In this document: piece after piece, positions 49,157 through 58,496 of the stretch
Numbering within the stretch: position 1 is the first letter of the stretch
Layout: every line of letters starts with the position of its first letter
NCBI GenBank assembly: GCA_004379165.1
Contig: NKXK01000033.1
Span: 18,885-82,884, forward strand
Length of the DNA stretch: 64,000 nt
Origin: Rhodocyclaceae bacterium
GTDB lineage: Bacteria > Pseudomonadota > Gammaproteobacteria > Burkholderiales > Rhodocyclaceae
Reading direction: 5' to 3'
Program-made: the position numbers and the translations under genes
The notes under the pieces: model-generated
What the model saw: only the letters and a program-made list of their open reading frames with translations
What the model was told of the DNA's origin: nothing
The model's database searches: none

Positions 49157-50109
49157 CAGGACAGTACCGATGTCAGCGCGTCAATCACCAGCGACACAGC
49201 GGGCGTCTGACCCTTGCCACCCAGATTGCGGTGAAACCCGGGGCCGAGAACGCCGGTCAGGCCTGGCTCGGTGGCCGTATATAGCGCCACCGTGGGCACC
49301 GACAAGGCCACAGCGAGATGACTGAGACCAGTATCCACTCCCACCACCGCCCGCGCATCGGCCAGCAGCGCTGCCAGTTCCGGCAATTTCATCGACGGGG
49401 CGGCGATGGCACCGGGAATCACCTTCGCCAGTCGCGCCGCGCGCTGGCGTTCGACCGAATTACCGGCGGGCAGCACGGCCAGGAAGCCTTTTACCGCCAG
49501 CTGTTCGCCCAGTGCCACCCAGTGGTCTTCCGGCCATAACTTATCGTCGCGGCTGGTCGCCGTCAGGAAAACCAGATAGGGGCGCGTCGGCTGCCAGTCA
49601 AAACGGGCGGCCGGCGCCGCAATACCGTAGTCCGGATCACCCCTCAGCGCGTAACCCAGTGCCCTGGCCGCTAGTTCGCGATTACGAACGACGGCATGCA
49701 GTTGCCGCGAGACGCCTGCATGGCGGTCATAGAAACGGGCCGCCAAGGGTTCACGGGCCGAGGCCGCGTCGTAACCGAGTTTGGGGCCAATCGCCTGGCT
49801 GGCAATCAGTGCACTTTTTACCAAGCCCTGCGTGTCGAGCACGGCATCGTAATCACGTTCACGCAACGAGCGCCGCAGGGCGCCAATTTCACTCCAGGTA
49901 CCGCCATCGAAGAGTTGCTTACGCCAGCGCCGGACGGCCACCGGCAAAACCCGACCGACGCCCGGATGCAGTCGCGGGATCGCGGAGAAACTCTCCTCGA
50001 CGCACCAGTCGATGGCGGCATCGGGCCACTGACGGCGAATATCGGTGACCACGGGCAAATTGTGAATCACATCGCCGAGCGAGGAAGTTTTCACGATCAG
50101 AATGCGCAT
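49156..50109 (-). CDS. waaC: LPS heptosyltransferase I
   Basis: WaaC adds the first heptose to Kdo in the LPS inner core. The 317 residues belong to GT9: MRILIVKTSSLGDVIHNLPVV at the start, DTQGLVKSAL, and VGVDTGLSHLAVALSVPTVALYT near the end. The start at 50109 was preferred over an earlier in-frame start because the family N-terminus begins at MRILIVKTSSLGD. It is co-transcribed with waaA and divergent from the next glycosyltransferase, 39 bases away. Confidence 0.95.
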   Translation of the reverse strand: MRILIVKTSSLGDVIHNLPVVTDIRRQWPDAAIDWCVEESFSAIPRLHPGVGRVLPVAVRRWRKQLFDGGTWSEIGALRRSLRERDYDAVLDTQGLVKSALIASQAIGPKLGYDAASAREPLAARFYDRHAGVSRQLHAVVRNRELAARALGYALRGDPDYGIAAPAARFDWQPTRPYLVFLTATSRDDKLWPEDHWVALGEQLAVKGFLAVLPAGNSVERQRAARLAKVIPGAIAAPSMKLPELAALLADARAVVGVDTGLSHLAVALSVPTVALYTATEPGLTGVLGPGFHRNLGGKGQTPAVSLVIDALTSVLS

Positions 50110-50148
50110 CGGCGGATAAAATGGCTGCTTTCGAAGTGCCAATTATAA

Positions 50149-50937
50149 ATGCCCGCCACGCGCCAGCCGCTTTCCGTCGCCATTATCACGCTCAATGCCG
50201 CCAACCAGCTCGAGGCTTGTCTGCAGAGCGCACGCTTTGCGGATGAGATTGTGGTTGTCGATTCAGGCAGCACGGATGGCACGCAGGCGCTGGCCGAGCG
50301 CTGCGGTGCGCGGGTGTTGCAACAGGACTGGCTGGGCTTCGGGCCACAGAAGCAATTTGCGATTGAAGCCGCACGCCACGACTGGGTGCTGTGCCTCGAT
50401 GCCGACGAACGGGTAACACCGGCCTTGCAGGCAGCCATCGAATCTGCCCTCGAAATTAGCCAGACTTCCGCGTCGACCTCAGCAGCCCCGCATGCCTTCC
50501 GATTTCCGCGCTGCAATCGTTTTCTCGGTCGCTATCTCAAGCACGGCGAGGGTTACCCGGACTGGAGCCTCCGCCTTTTCGACCGTCGTCATGCCCGCTG
50601 GTCCGATGACGCTGTGCACGAAAAAGTGCTCTGCGATGGCCCGATCGGTACGCTGGCGGGAGACTTGCTGCATGATTCGGCCGAATCGCTGAGCAGCTAT
50701 TTGACCAAGCAGAACCGCTACACCTCGCTCGCCGCGGACATGGCGCTGCTGGCCGGCAAGCGCAGCAGCCTGGGCCGAGTAGCACTGAGTCCGCTGGTGC
50801 GCTTCATCAAGTTCTATTTCATCCGCCAGGGCTTCCGCGATGGCCTGCCCGGCTTCGTTCATATCGCCATCGGCTGCTTCAACAGCATGATCAAGTATGC
50901 CAAGATGCTGGAGCGCCAGAATGCTGCACCGCGTTAA
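50149..50937 (+). CDS. GT2 glycosyltransferase (WaaE/KdtX-like)
   Basis: This 262-residue GT-A glycosyltransferase has the N-terminal SVAIITLNAANQLEACLQSARFADEIVVVDSGSTDGT and the DxD motif in CLDADERVTPALQ, typical of GT2. It resembles LPS core beta-glucosyltransferases WaaE/KdtX in length and composition, and its position beside waaC and waaA agrees with LPS core assembly. The sugar and acceptor cannot be read from sequence. There is no clear ribosome binding site; TATAA lies immediately before the ATG. Confidence 0.88.
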   Translation: MPATRQPLSVAIITLNAANQLEACLQSARFADEIVVVDSGSTDGTQALAERCGARVLQQDWLGFGPQKQFAIEAARHDWVLCLDADERVTPALQAAIESALEISQTSASTSAAPHAFRFPRCNRFLGRYLKHGEGYPDWSLRLFDRRHARWSDDAVHEKVLCDGPIGTLAGDLLHDSAESLSSYLTKQNRYTSLAADMALLAGKRSSLGRVALSPLVRFIKFYFIRQGFRDGLPGFVHIAIGCFNSMIKYAKMLERQNAAPR

Positions 50938-50967
50938 AATACCGACTTTCTCGACAAGGACGTTTCC

Positions 50968-51975
50968 GTGAAAACTCTCGTCACCGGCGCTGCCGGCTTC
51001 ATCGGCATGACCACCTCATTGCGCCTGCTGGCGCGTGGCGACGAAGTTGTCGGCCTCGACAACCTCAATGACTATTACGAGGTGTCGCTCAAGGAAAACC
51101 GCCTCAAGCGCCTGACCAGCCACGCCAATTTCCGCTTTGTGAAGCTTGATGTCGCCGACCGACCGGGAATGGAAAAGCTGTTTGCCGTGGAGAAGTTCGA
51201 CAAGGTGATCCACCTCGCTGCCCAGGCCGGCGTGCGATACTCGCTGAAGAACCCGCATGCCTATGTCGACAGCAACCTGGTCGGCTTCATGAACATCCTT
51301 GAAGGCTGTCGCCACAACCAGGTCCAGCATCTGGTCTACGCTTCCAGTTCCAGCGTCTATGGCGGCAATACCAAAATGCCTTTCTCGGAGCACGACAGCG
51401 TCGATCACCCGGTCAGCCTGTACGCTGCAACCAAGAAGGCCAACGAGCTGATGGCGCATACCTACAGCCACCTCTACGGCCTGCCGACGACCGGCCTGCG
51501 CTTCTTCACCGTCTATGGCCCATGGGGCCGGCCGGACATGGCGCTCTTCCTGTTCACCAAGGCGATCCTCGAAGGCCGTCCGATCGATGTGTTCAATCAC
51601 GGCAACATGCAACGCGACTTCACCTACGTTGACGACATCGTCGAGGGCGTGATTCGCGTCACCGACCGCACAGCTGCGGTGAACCCGGAATATGACCCGA
51701 TTTCAGCGGATCCGGCGACCAGCGACGCACCCTATCGTGTCTTCAATATCGGCAACAACAACCCGGTTCAGCTGCTCGACTTCATTGGCGCCATCGAAAA
51801 CGCACTGGGCATGAAGGCGGAAAAGCGCCTGCTGCCGCTGCAGGATGGCGACGTGCCGGCCACCTATGCCGACACCGCCCTGCTCGATGACTGGGTCGGC
51901 TTCGCGCCGGCCACGCCGGTGCAGGAAGGCGTCAGCCGCTTCATCGCCTGGTATCGCGATTACTACAAGGTTTAA
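50968..51975 (+). CDS. NAD-dependent nucleotide-sugar epimerase (UDP-glucuronate 4-epimerase-like)
   Basis: This 335-residue extended SDR epimerase has the NAD-binding [20 protein letters not shown] and the catalytic YxxxK in [45 protein letters not shown] and [15 protein letters not shown] match UDP-glucuronate 4-epimerases that supply UDP-galacturonate for LPS or capsule. The start is GTG at 50968 with AAGGA upstream. A copy of the dispersed motif (GCTGCGGTGAAC, 51673-51684) lies in a part of the sequence I would expect to vary in the family. Product specificity is inferred. Confidence 0.85.
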   Translation: MKTLVTGAAGFIGMTTSLRLLARGDEVVGLDNLNDYYEVSLKENRLKRLTSHANFRFVKLDVADRPGMEKLFAVEKFDKVIHLAAQAGVRYSLKNPHAYVDSNLVGFMNILEGCRHNQVQHLVYASSSSVYGGNTKMPFSEHDSVDHPVSLYAATKKANELMAHTYSHLYGLPTTGLRFFTVYGPWGRPDMALFLFTKAILEGRPIDVFNHGNMQRDFTYVDDIVEGVIRVTDRTAAVNPEYDPISADPATSDAPYRVFNIGNNNPVQLLDFIGAIENALGMKAEKRLLPLQDGDVPATYADTALLDDWVGFAPATPVQEGVSRFIAWYRDYYKV

Positions 51976-51987
51976 GGAGCCACCCCC

Positions 51988-53811
51988 ATGTGCGGTATCG
52001 TTGCGGCAGCAGCCGGCAAGAACATCGTCCCCATCCTGATCGAAGGCCTGAAGAAACTCGAATACCGGGGCTATGACTCCGCCGGTATCGCGGTCATTGG
52101 CGCCGGCGCCATCGAGCGCGTGCGCGCCGTCGGGCGCGTTGCCGAACTCGAAGTCGCCTCAGCCGGCACAGCAGCAGTCACCGGCATAGCCCACACCCGC
52201 TGGGCCACCCACGGCGTGCCCGCCGAGCGCAATGCCCACCCGCATGTGTCCGGGGACATTGCCGTCGTGCACAACGGCATCATCGAAAACTACGAAAGCC
52301 TGCGGTCCGAACTCAGCGCCAAGGGCTATGTCTTCACCTCGGACACGGATACCGAAAGCATCGCCCACCTCGTTCAGGACACCCTCAAGGCTGAGCCGGA
52401 CCTGTTCACCGCCGTCCGCCTCGCCTGCCAGCGCCTGGTCGGCGCCTATGCCATCGCTGTCATCGACCACAAGCAACCGGGCAAGATCATCGTCTCCCGC
52501 GAAGGCTCACCACTACTGCTCGGTCTCTCCGAGACTGGCAACTACGCTGCCTCCGATGCTTCGGCCCTGCTCCAGGCCACTCGCAACATGGTCTATCTCG
52601 AAAATGGCGACATTTCCGAGTTGACCGCAGACCGCGTCCGCATCGCCCGTCTTGACGGCACGCCGGTTGAGCGCCCAGTCAATGTCTCGCAACTCTCCGC
52701 CGCCGCTGTCGAACTCGGCAACTTCAAGCATTACATGCAGAAGGAAATCTTCGAGCAGCCGGATGCGCTGGCCAATACCCTCCAAATCGTTGGTGGCAGC
52801 AAGACCATCCAGCCCGGCATCTTCGGCGCCGAGGCCGCCCACCTGCTGCAGGACGTCGATTCCATCCTCATACTCGCCTGCGGCACCAGCGCCCACTCCG
52901 GCCTGACCGCCCGCTACTGGCTCGAAGCCATCGCCGGCGTTCCCTGCAATGTCGAAATCGCCAGCGAATACCGCTACCGTACCTCGGTCGCCAACGCCCG
53001 CCAGCTGATCGTCGCCATTTCCCAGTCCGGCGAAACCGCCGATACGCTCGCCGCCCTGCGCCACGCCAAGAGCCTCGGCCAGATGAAGACCCTGGCCATC
53101 TGCAACGTCCCGGAATCCGCCATCGTTCGTGAGTCCGCGCTGCGCTTTATCACCCGTGCCGGCCCCGAAATCGGCGTCGCCTCAACCAAGGCCTTCACCA
53201 CCCAACTCGCCGCGCTCTTCTTGCTGACGCTGGTCATGGCCAAGGTCCGCCATCGCCTGACTGCAGAGCAGGAAAGTGCCTTCATCGACCAGCTCCGCCA
53301 CCTGCCGGTCGCCGTTCACAAGGTGCTTGAGCTTGAGAACGACATTGAGATCTGGGCCAAGCGCTTCGCTGACAAGCATCATGCCCTCTTCCTCGGCCGC
53401 GGTCGCCATTATCCGATCGCCCTTGAGGGCGCATTGAAGCTCAAGGAAATTTCCTACATCCACGCCGAAGCCTACCCGGCTGGCGAACTCAAGCATGGTC
53501 CGCTGGCCTTGGTCGATGCCGACATGCCGGTCATTTCGATCGCGCCCAACGATCAGTTGCTCGACAAGTTGAAGTCGAACCTCAAGGAAGTCCAGGCCCG
53601 GGGCGGGGAACTCTATGTCTTTGCCGATGCCGATTCGGAAATTCCGGCCGCCGAAGGCGTCCATGTCCTTTGCCTGCCCGAACATTACGGCGAACTCTCG
53701 CCCATCCTGCACGTGATCCCGCTGCAACTGCTCTCCTACCATGCGGCGCTGGTCAAGGGCACGGATGTGGACAAGCCGCGGAATCTGGCAAAATCGGTGA
53801 CGGTGGAGTAA
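51988..53811 (+). CDS. glmS: Glutamine-fructose-6-phosphate aminotransferase
   Basis: GlmS makes glucosamine-6-phosphate, the first step to UDP-GlcNAc for cell wall and LPS. The 607 residues start with the catalytic Cys after Met removal ([12 protein letters not shown]), followed by the class II amidotransferase domain (about 1-240) and two SIS sugar-isomerase domains ([33 protein letters not shown]). The end LAKSVTVE is the family C-terminus. No ribozyme-like leader was seen, as expected for proteobacteria. It lies between the epimerase and apaH. Confidence 0.98.
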   Translation: MCGIVAAAAGKNIVPILIEGLKKLEYRGYDSAGIAVIGAGAIERVRAVGRVAELEVASAGTAAVTGIAHTRWATHGVPAERNAHPHVSGDIAVVHNGIIENYESLRSELSAKGYVFTSDTDTESIAHLVQDTLKAEPDLFTAVRLACQRLVGAYAIAVIDHKQPGKIIVSREGSPLLLGLSETGNYAASDASALLQATRNMVYLENGDISELTADRVRIARLDGTPVERPVNVSQLSAAAVELGNFKHYMQKEIFEQPDALANTLQIVGGSKTIQPGIFGAEAAHLLQDVDSILILACGTSAHSGLTARYWLEAIAGVPCNVEIASEYRYRTSVANARQLIVAISQSGETADTLAALRHAKSLGQMKTLAICNVPESAIVRESALRFITRAGPEIGVASTKAFTTQLAALFLLTLVMAKVRHRLTAEQESAFIDQLRHLPVAVHKVLELENDIEIWAKRFADKHHALFLGRGRHYPIALEGALKLKEISYIHAEAYPAGELKHGPLALVDADMPVISIAPNDQLLDKLKSNLKEVQARGGELYVFADADSEIPAAEGVHVLCLPEHYGELSPILHVIPLQLLSYHAALVKGTDVDKPRNLAKSVTVE

Positions 53812-53815
53812 ATCC

Positions 53816-54646
53816 TTGGCCACCTACGCCATCGGGGACATTCAGGGCTGTTACGACTCCCTGCAGGCCCTCCTTGCGCGTTGCGCCTTTGACCCGACCG
53901 CCGACCGTCTCTGGCTCGTGGGCGACCTAGTCAACCGTGGGCCGAAGTCGCTGACCACCCTGCGCTTCATCCGCTCACTGGGTGACGCTGCTGTCACGGT
54001 TCTCGGCAACCACGACCTATACCTGTTGATGGTTGCCGAGGGGGGCGCCAAATTCCGTGGCAAGGACGACACACTGCAGGAAATCTTCGATGCACCGGAC
54101 TGTGGGGACCTGCTGTATTGGCTGCGCCATCAACCGCTGTGCTATACAGAAGGCGAATATTGTATGGTGCATGCCGGCCTGTTGCCGCAATGGACCGCTG
54201 CGCGCGCCCGGGAGCTTGCTGGCGAGGTCGAAGCTGCCTTGCAAGGGCCAAATTTCCGTGAATTCATCCTCAATCTCTGGGGTAGCGAGCCTGCTGGCTG
54301 GTCGGATGATCTGTCGGGCTGGCAACGCTTGCGGGTCATTGTCAATGCGATGACACGAATGCGTTTTTGCACCCTCGACGGCATCATGGAATTCAAGGTC
54401 AAGGGCAAACTGGCCAACGCACCAGCCGGGCACCTGCCGTGGTTTGATCTACCTGATCGCCAAAGCCGGGATGCCGTTCTCGTCACCGGTCACTGGTCGG
54501 CACTGGGGCTCAAGGTAGAACCCAACTTCCTGGCACTCGATTCCGGTTGCCTGTGGGGCGGCCACCTTACCGCGGTTCGACTGGAAGACCGAGCGGTGTT
54601 TCAGGTTCCATGCTCACCAACGGAAGCCCGGCCGCTGAAGCGATAG
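53816..54646 (+). CDS. apaH: Symmetrical bis(5'-nucleosyl)-tetraphosphatase
   Basis: ApaH splits Ap4A into two ADP and also removes Np4 caps from RNA. The 276 residues show the metallophosphatase set: ATYAIGDIQGCYDSLQALL (GDxxG), LWLVGDLVNRGPKS (GDxxNR), VTVLGNHDLYLL (GNHD) and VTGHWSALGL. The start is TTG at 53816, seven bases after GGAG at the end of glmS, so it is coupled to glmS. Its last 80 bases overlap the convergent olsA. Confidence 0.95.
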   Translation: MATYAIGDIQGCYDSLQALLARCAFDPTADRLWLVGDLVNRGPKSLTTLRFIRSLGDAAVTVLGNHDLYLLMVAEGGAKFRGKDDTLQEIFDAPDCGDLLYWLRHQPLCYTEGEYCMVHAGLLPQWTAARARELAGEVEAALQGPNFREFILNLWGSEPAGWSDDLSGWQRLRVIVNAMTRMRFCTLDGIMEFKVKGKLANAPAGHLPWFDLPDRQSRDAVLVTGHWSALGLKVEPNFLALDSGCLWGGHLTAVRLEDRAVFQVPCSPTEARPLKR

Positions 54647-55340
54647 CCTGTCGCGCTGCCAACGCCACCTGTTTTCTGTCTTCGCCCGAGGGCCCCAGCA
54701 ACGGCGTGGTGCTCAAGCGTACGACAAGCTGCCGCTCGTGCAGGATAGCGCTGATACAAGCACCCAGACTGATATCTCCGTCGTATCTCGGCGCCAGACT
54801 GCGTTCACCGTCAGCCGCCCAATATGACAGGGCGACCGGTAACACCGGCCGTCCCGCCGCCAGCGCCGGCTGGATCAAGGCTGCATGGAAATGCAGCAGG
54901 CTCCTGCCGTCAGTAGTCGTTCCCTCCGGAAAGACCGCAACGTACTTACCGGCGTCAAGTATGTCGGCAATGGCCGCGTTGATTAGCCGCGCATGGCCGC
55001 GGCTGCCCCGGCGCAAAAAAATGGTATCGCTTTTGGCAGCCAACCAGCCGAACAGGGGCCAGGCACGAATGTCGTCCTTGGCAACAAAGGCCGAGGGCAA
55101 AACCGCGTTGATCACGAAAATATCCAGCCACGAAATGTGATTGGCTACGATGAGGCAACCGGGCATGGCATGACGGGTGTTCGCCTCGACACGCACCCCG
55201 AAAGCGTCGACCAGCGCAGCCGACCAGTCACGCTTCAGACGCAGTCTGGCCGGGTCGCCACAAAACGGGAACAACAGCAATGTTGCCACTGCACCACACA
55301 TCAGTAACAGCAGGATGCGAAGAATGCGATAGGCACGCAA
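54567..55340 (-). CDS. olsA: Lyso-ornithine lipid / 1-acyl-glycerophosphate acyltransferase
   Basis: This PlsC-family acyltransferase of about 257 residues has a hydrophobic N-terminus, the catalytic NHISWLD (HX4D) and the FPEGTTTDG block. The olsB-like gene just upstream suggests it is OlsA, which adds the second acyl chain to make ornithine lipid; a plain PlsC role in phospholipids remains possible. The TTG at 55340 is the first acceptable start; the frame is open upstream, so the N-terminus may be longer. It is convergent with apaH, overlapping by 80 bases. Confidence 0.75.
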   Translation of the reverse strand: MRAYRILRILLLLMCGAVATLLLFPFCGDPARLRLKRDWSAALVDAFGVRVEANTRHAMPGCLIVANHISWLDIFVINAVLPSAFVAKDDIRAWPLFGWLAAKSDTIFLRRGSRGHARLINAAIADILDAGKYVAVFPEGTTTDGRSLLHFHAALIQPALAAGRPVLPVALSYWAADGERSLAPRYDGDISLGACISAILHERQLVVRLSTTPLLGPSGEDRKQVALAARQAIASAAGLPLVSMEPETPLGLPVEPR

Positions 55341-55369
55341 CCAGATGGGCGCAGTATTCAGTGGTACGC

Positions 55370-56131
55370 TCAGTTTTCCTGTCCCAGATAATGGCGTGCA
55401 TAACGCCCGGTGACCTTGGCCATGGGCATCAGGATCGGCAGATCGGCGGTATTGAAATCAGGGTCCCACGCGGGTTCACCGCAGATCCAGGCACCGGCGC
55501 GAAGGTAGCCCTTGATAAGCGGTGGCGTATCCGCCGGGCGGTCCTGCTGCAACGCAGCCAACGGCAAGGGACAGCGGGGAAAGACCCGATACTCCTGCGG
55601 CCCGAGATGGTCGGGGGCGAGCCGGTGATAGAGACTGGCGGCAACGTGTCCCCCATCGGCCATGCTGATCGAAGCGCAGCCCATCAGGTAATCGTAGCCA
55701 CGCTCGGTCATGTATTGCGCCAAACCTGCCCAAAGCAGGGTAATGGTCGCTCCGCTACGATAGTCAGGATGGACACAGGAACGGCCGATTTCGACCAGTC
55801 GGGGACGCAGATGCTGCAAACGGGTAAGGTCGAACTCATTCTCAGAATAATAGCCGATCTGGCGAGCGCGCTCGGGCGGCAGGATGCGGTAAGTACCGAC
55901 AACATCGCCTGTACGCATGTCGCGGACAATCAGATGATCGCAATGCGGATCATAGACATCGTGATCGACACCTGGAATCCGGCTGGGAAGATTGGCCCCC
56001 ATTTCTCCGGCAAAAACACGGTAGCGCAAACGCTGCGCCTCGAGAATATCACTCTGTCCATGCGCCAGATTGACCGCCAGACTCGGGCGGGCTGCGCGGC
56101 GACGGGCCGCGGAAAGGTCTGACTGTTCCAT
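55370..56131 (-). CDS. olsB: Ornithine N-alpha-acyltransferase (OlsB-like)
   Basis: This 253-residue GNAT-fold acyltransferase of the OlsB/hemolysin-associated family would link a 3-hydroxy fatty acid to ornithine. It has RLRYRVFAGEMGANLPSRIPGVDHDVYDPHCDHLIV at the front, VEIGRSCVHPDYRSGATITLLWAGLA in the acyl-CoA part, and MGCASISMADGGHVAASLYH. The ATG at 56131 follows GGAG with six bases of spacing; the GTG at 56143 is weaker. olsB and olsA on one strand fit ornithine-lipid synthesis, used as a phosphate-free membrane lipid. Confidence 0.82.
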   Translation of the reverse strand: MEQSDLSAARRRAARPSLAVNLAHGQSDILEAQRLRYRVFAGEMGANLPSRIPGVDHDVYDPHCDHLIVRDMRTGDVVGTYRILPPERARQIGYYSENEFDLTRLQHLRPRLVEIGRSCVHPDYRSGATITLLWAGLAQYMTERGYDYLMGCASISMADGGHVAASLYHRLAPDHLGPQEYRVFPRCPLPLAALQQDRPADTPPLIKGYLRAGAWICGEPAWDPDFNTADLPILMPMAKVTGRYARHYLGQEN

Positions 56132-56211
56132 GCTGTTCTCCACTGATGTTGTGGTGAACAGTCTGTAAGGCGCGCGTTACGTGGTGATTGCAGCCGCTTT
56201 ACGCGAAGGTT

Positions 56212-56658
56212 TCAGCGGGTGACGCGGGTTTCGCTACCGGAAAGCACACGTACCCGATCTCCGGGTCTGAATTCGCGCGGATCGCCTTCCTGAACGACAG
56301 CGATGATACGACCACCATCAAGCTTGACCGTGATTTCCATCGCTTGCCGGCGCGTCACACCTTCTTCTATCGCACTGCCGGCGATCGCCCCGGCAACGGC
56401 ACCAATCACGGCCGCAACCGCTGCCCCTTTGCCGCCCCCAACCGTGCTCCCGGCAATACCACCGACCGCTCCGCCAGCGATGGTGCCCGCCGGTGATTTG
56501 GTACCTTCCATCAAGACTTCGCGAACCGATTCGACAACGCCCATACGCACCGTCTGTTCCCGCCGCGCCTGATCGCGGGTATACACGTCACCCGACTTGC
56601 TGCTGGCACAACCAGCCAGTGCAAGCACGGCCAGCAACAGGCAGAGTGTCTTTTGCAT
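56212..56658 (-). CDS. Glycine-zipper outer-membrane lipoprotein (SlyB/Pcp-like)
   Basis: This 148-residue lipoprotein has lipobox VLALAGC (Cys near 17) and a glycine-zipper membrane segment (GTIAGGAVGGIAGSTVGGGKGAAVAAVIGAVAGAIAGSAIEEG-like, about 58-100), followed by a small beta domain (TVKLDGGRIIAVVQEGDPREFRPGDRVRVL). SlyB-like proteins stabilise the outer membrane under cation stress. It lies 9 bases after the PfkB kinase gene and is the last gene of that run. Confidence 0.88.
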   Translation of the reverse strand: MQKTLCLLLAVLALAGCASSKSGDVYTRDQARREQTVRMGVVESVREVLMEGTKSPAGTIAGGAVGGIAGSTVGGGKGAAVAAVIGAVAGAIAGSAIEEGVTRRQAMEITVKLDGGRIIAVVQEGDPREFRPGDRVRVLSGSETRVTR

Positions 56659-56667
56659 CTTGCGCTC

Positions 56668-57600
56668 CTACCAGGGGGCATAGCCAAACGCCCGCCGGAA
56701 ACGTGCCGCGATTTCTTCGCGGCCGGGTTGATGATTTTGCCCACCTCGGTGAGCGATCTTGATTGCGCCCATGACCGCAGCCAGGCGGCCTGTCGTCAGC
56801 CAATCCACGCCATTGGCGATACCATACAGCAAACCGGCGCGGTAGGCGTCGCCGCAGCCTGTGGGATCGACCACCGCATCTGCTTCAACGCACGGGATGT
56901 CGTGGCGTTGACCATCAGTGTAAATCTCCGATCCTTCACCGCCCCGCGTGACGATCAGTGCCCTCAAGTCACCAGCCAGTTGCTCCAGGCTGCGGCCGGT
57001 GCGATCGCACAATAGTTTGGCCTCGTAGTCATTGAAACAGGCGTAATCGGCCAGCCCGATGAAGTCGAGCAGTTCGTCGCCGCTGAACATTGGCAAGCCT
57101 TGACCCGGATCGAATATAAAGGATATTCCAGCCGCTGCAAAATCGCGGGCATGCTGCATCATCCCTTCTCGGCCGTCGGGAGCAACGATGCCGAGTGATG
57201 CCTGGCTGCGGTCAACCTTGTTCAGGTGCGAAAAACTCATCGCCCCGGGATGGAAGGCTGTGATCTGGTTATCGTCGAGATCCGTGGTTATGAAAGCCTG
57301 GGCGGTAAAGCTGCCTGGCACCTGACGGACATGCTCGCGTGACAAGCCCAGTTGGTCAAGCCGTGCCAGATAAGGCGCTGCATCATCACCGACCGTCGCC
57401 ATGATCTGAGGCGCTCCGCCGAGTAACATCAGGTTATAGGCAATATTGCCGGCGCAGCCTCCAAACTCGCGCCGCATTTCCGGCACCAGAAAGGCGACGT
57501 TAAGAATGTGAATCTGCTCGGGGAGGATGTGATTCCTGAATCGGTCCTGGAAGACCATGATGTTGTCGAAAGCCAGGGAACCGCAGATCAGTGTCGTCAT
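56668..57600 (-). CDS. PfkB-family carbohydrate kinase (adenosine kinase-like)
   Basis: This 310-residue ribokinase/PfkB kinase begins TTLICGSLAFDNIMVFQDRF and carries GGCAGNIAYNLMLLGG and the catalytic DPTGCGDAYRAGLLYG near the end, a Cys-containing form of the DTxGAGD motif with the base Asp kept. Family members in betaproteobacteria are usually called adenosine kinase; if so it would recycle the adenosine made by AhcY, but the substrate is inferred. A copy of the dispersed motif, GCTGCGGTCAAC (57205-57216), lies on the strand opposite to coding. Confidence 0.8.
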   Translation of the reverse strand: MTTLICGSLAFDNIMVFQDRFRNHILPEQIHILNVAFLVPEMRREFGGCAGNIAYNLMLLGGAPQIMATVGDDAAPYLARLDQLGLSREHVRQVPGSFTAQAFITTDLDDNQITAFHPGAMSFSHLNKVDRSQASLGIVAPDGREGMMQHARDFAAAGISFIFDPGQGLPMFSGDELLDFIGLADYACFNDYEAKLLCDRTGRSLEQLAGDLRALIVTRGGEGSEIYTDGQRHDIPCVEADAVVDPTGCGDAYRAGLLYGIANGVDWLTTGRLAAVMGAIKIAHRGGQNHQPGREEIAARFRRAFGYAPW

Positions 57601-57608
57601 ATGAGAAA

Positions 57609-58496
57609 TCAGGGATAAAAAACAAACAATCGATAGCCGGCAGCGCCGATGTCTTTGGCTTCGATCCAGAGACGGACGGCAAGTTCGCCATTCGCCGCAA
57701 AAGCATCCGGGGGCGTACCCGGCGGCAAGTAGTCTGCCGGCAACAAAACCTTGCGCGTCACCACTGTATCGTGGGTATCGGTCATGCTCAGTTCCAAAGC
57801 CGGCCAGTCCTGGGCATAGTCAGCACGATTTTGCAGCGTGGCCTGCAAGACGAATAAACCACGCGCATTGTCGGATTGCAGATCGGAGCTCTCGATGGCT
57901 ACGCGGTCTGCATTACGCGGCAGAGGTACCGCAACGCCCGCGAGCAAGTAGACTCCACTGAGCGAGGGGAAGCGGATACTGAGTTCGGTACGGAAGTGAT
58001 AGAAGAGCTGTGAGGACAGCGCCAGCAGCAGCAAGACCGCAACAAGCGCAAATGGCCAGACAAGCCTCGGGCGCAGTTCAGGCTCGAAACTGCCCAGTCC
58101 GTTGCCAGCCAGCGTACCAGCTGCCCAGCGGTTATATGCCGGTGTCTCAGCGAGGTCGCGCGCCGCGACCAAACCGGCATCCCGCGCCGCTTCTGTGGAG
58201 GCTTCGACAGACTCGTCGACCGACGGAAGCGCGCTGACGGCTTTCTTGTCCGCACCAGCTCGCTCTGGCTCCGGAACAAAATTTGTGGTCCAAGCAATGT
58301 TTTCGGAAACAACACGCTCCACCTCGTGACCTGTTTTCCGATCAGGGTGCGTAGCGACTTCGGGCTCTTGCTGGAGGTGATCGAACGCGTTGAAGACTGC
58401 CTCACAGTGCCCACAACGGACCTTGCCGGCTTTCAGGCGCAACTGCTCGGAAGTGACGCGAAAGATCGTGCCACATTCCGGGCAGCGGGTGCGCAT
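57609..58496 (-). CDS. Zinc-ribbon and DUF3426 membrane protein
   Basis: This 295-residue protein begins with an MJ0042-type zinc ribbon (MRTRCPECGTIFRV...KVRCGHCEAVFN, two CxxC pairs), then a low-complexity linker, one membrane segment (VWPFALVAVLLLLALSSQLFY, about 144-165) and a C-terminal DUF3426 domain (about 180-295). Function is unknown; the gene consistently follows prmA in betaproteobacteria. Its start overlaps the prmA stop by one base (TGATG). Confidence 0.88.
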   Translation of the reverse strand: MRTRCPECGTIFRVTSEQLRLKAGKVRCGHCEAVFNAFDHLQQEPEVATHPDRKTGHEVERVVSENIAWTTNFVPEPERAGADKKAVSALPSVDESVEASTEAARDAGLVAARDLAETPAYNRWAAGTLAGNGLGSFEPELRPRLVWPFALVAVLLLLALSSQLFYHFRTELSIRFPSLSGVYLLAGVAVPLPRNADRVAIESSDLQSDNARGLFVLQATLQNRADYAQDWPALELSMTDTHDTVVTRKVLLPADYLPPGTPPDAFAANGELAVRLWIEAKDIGAAGYRLFVFYP

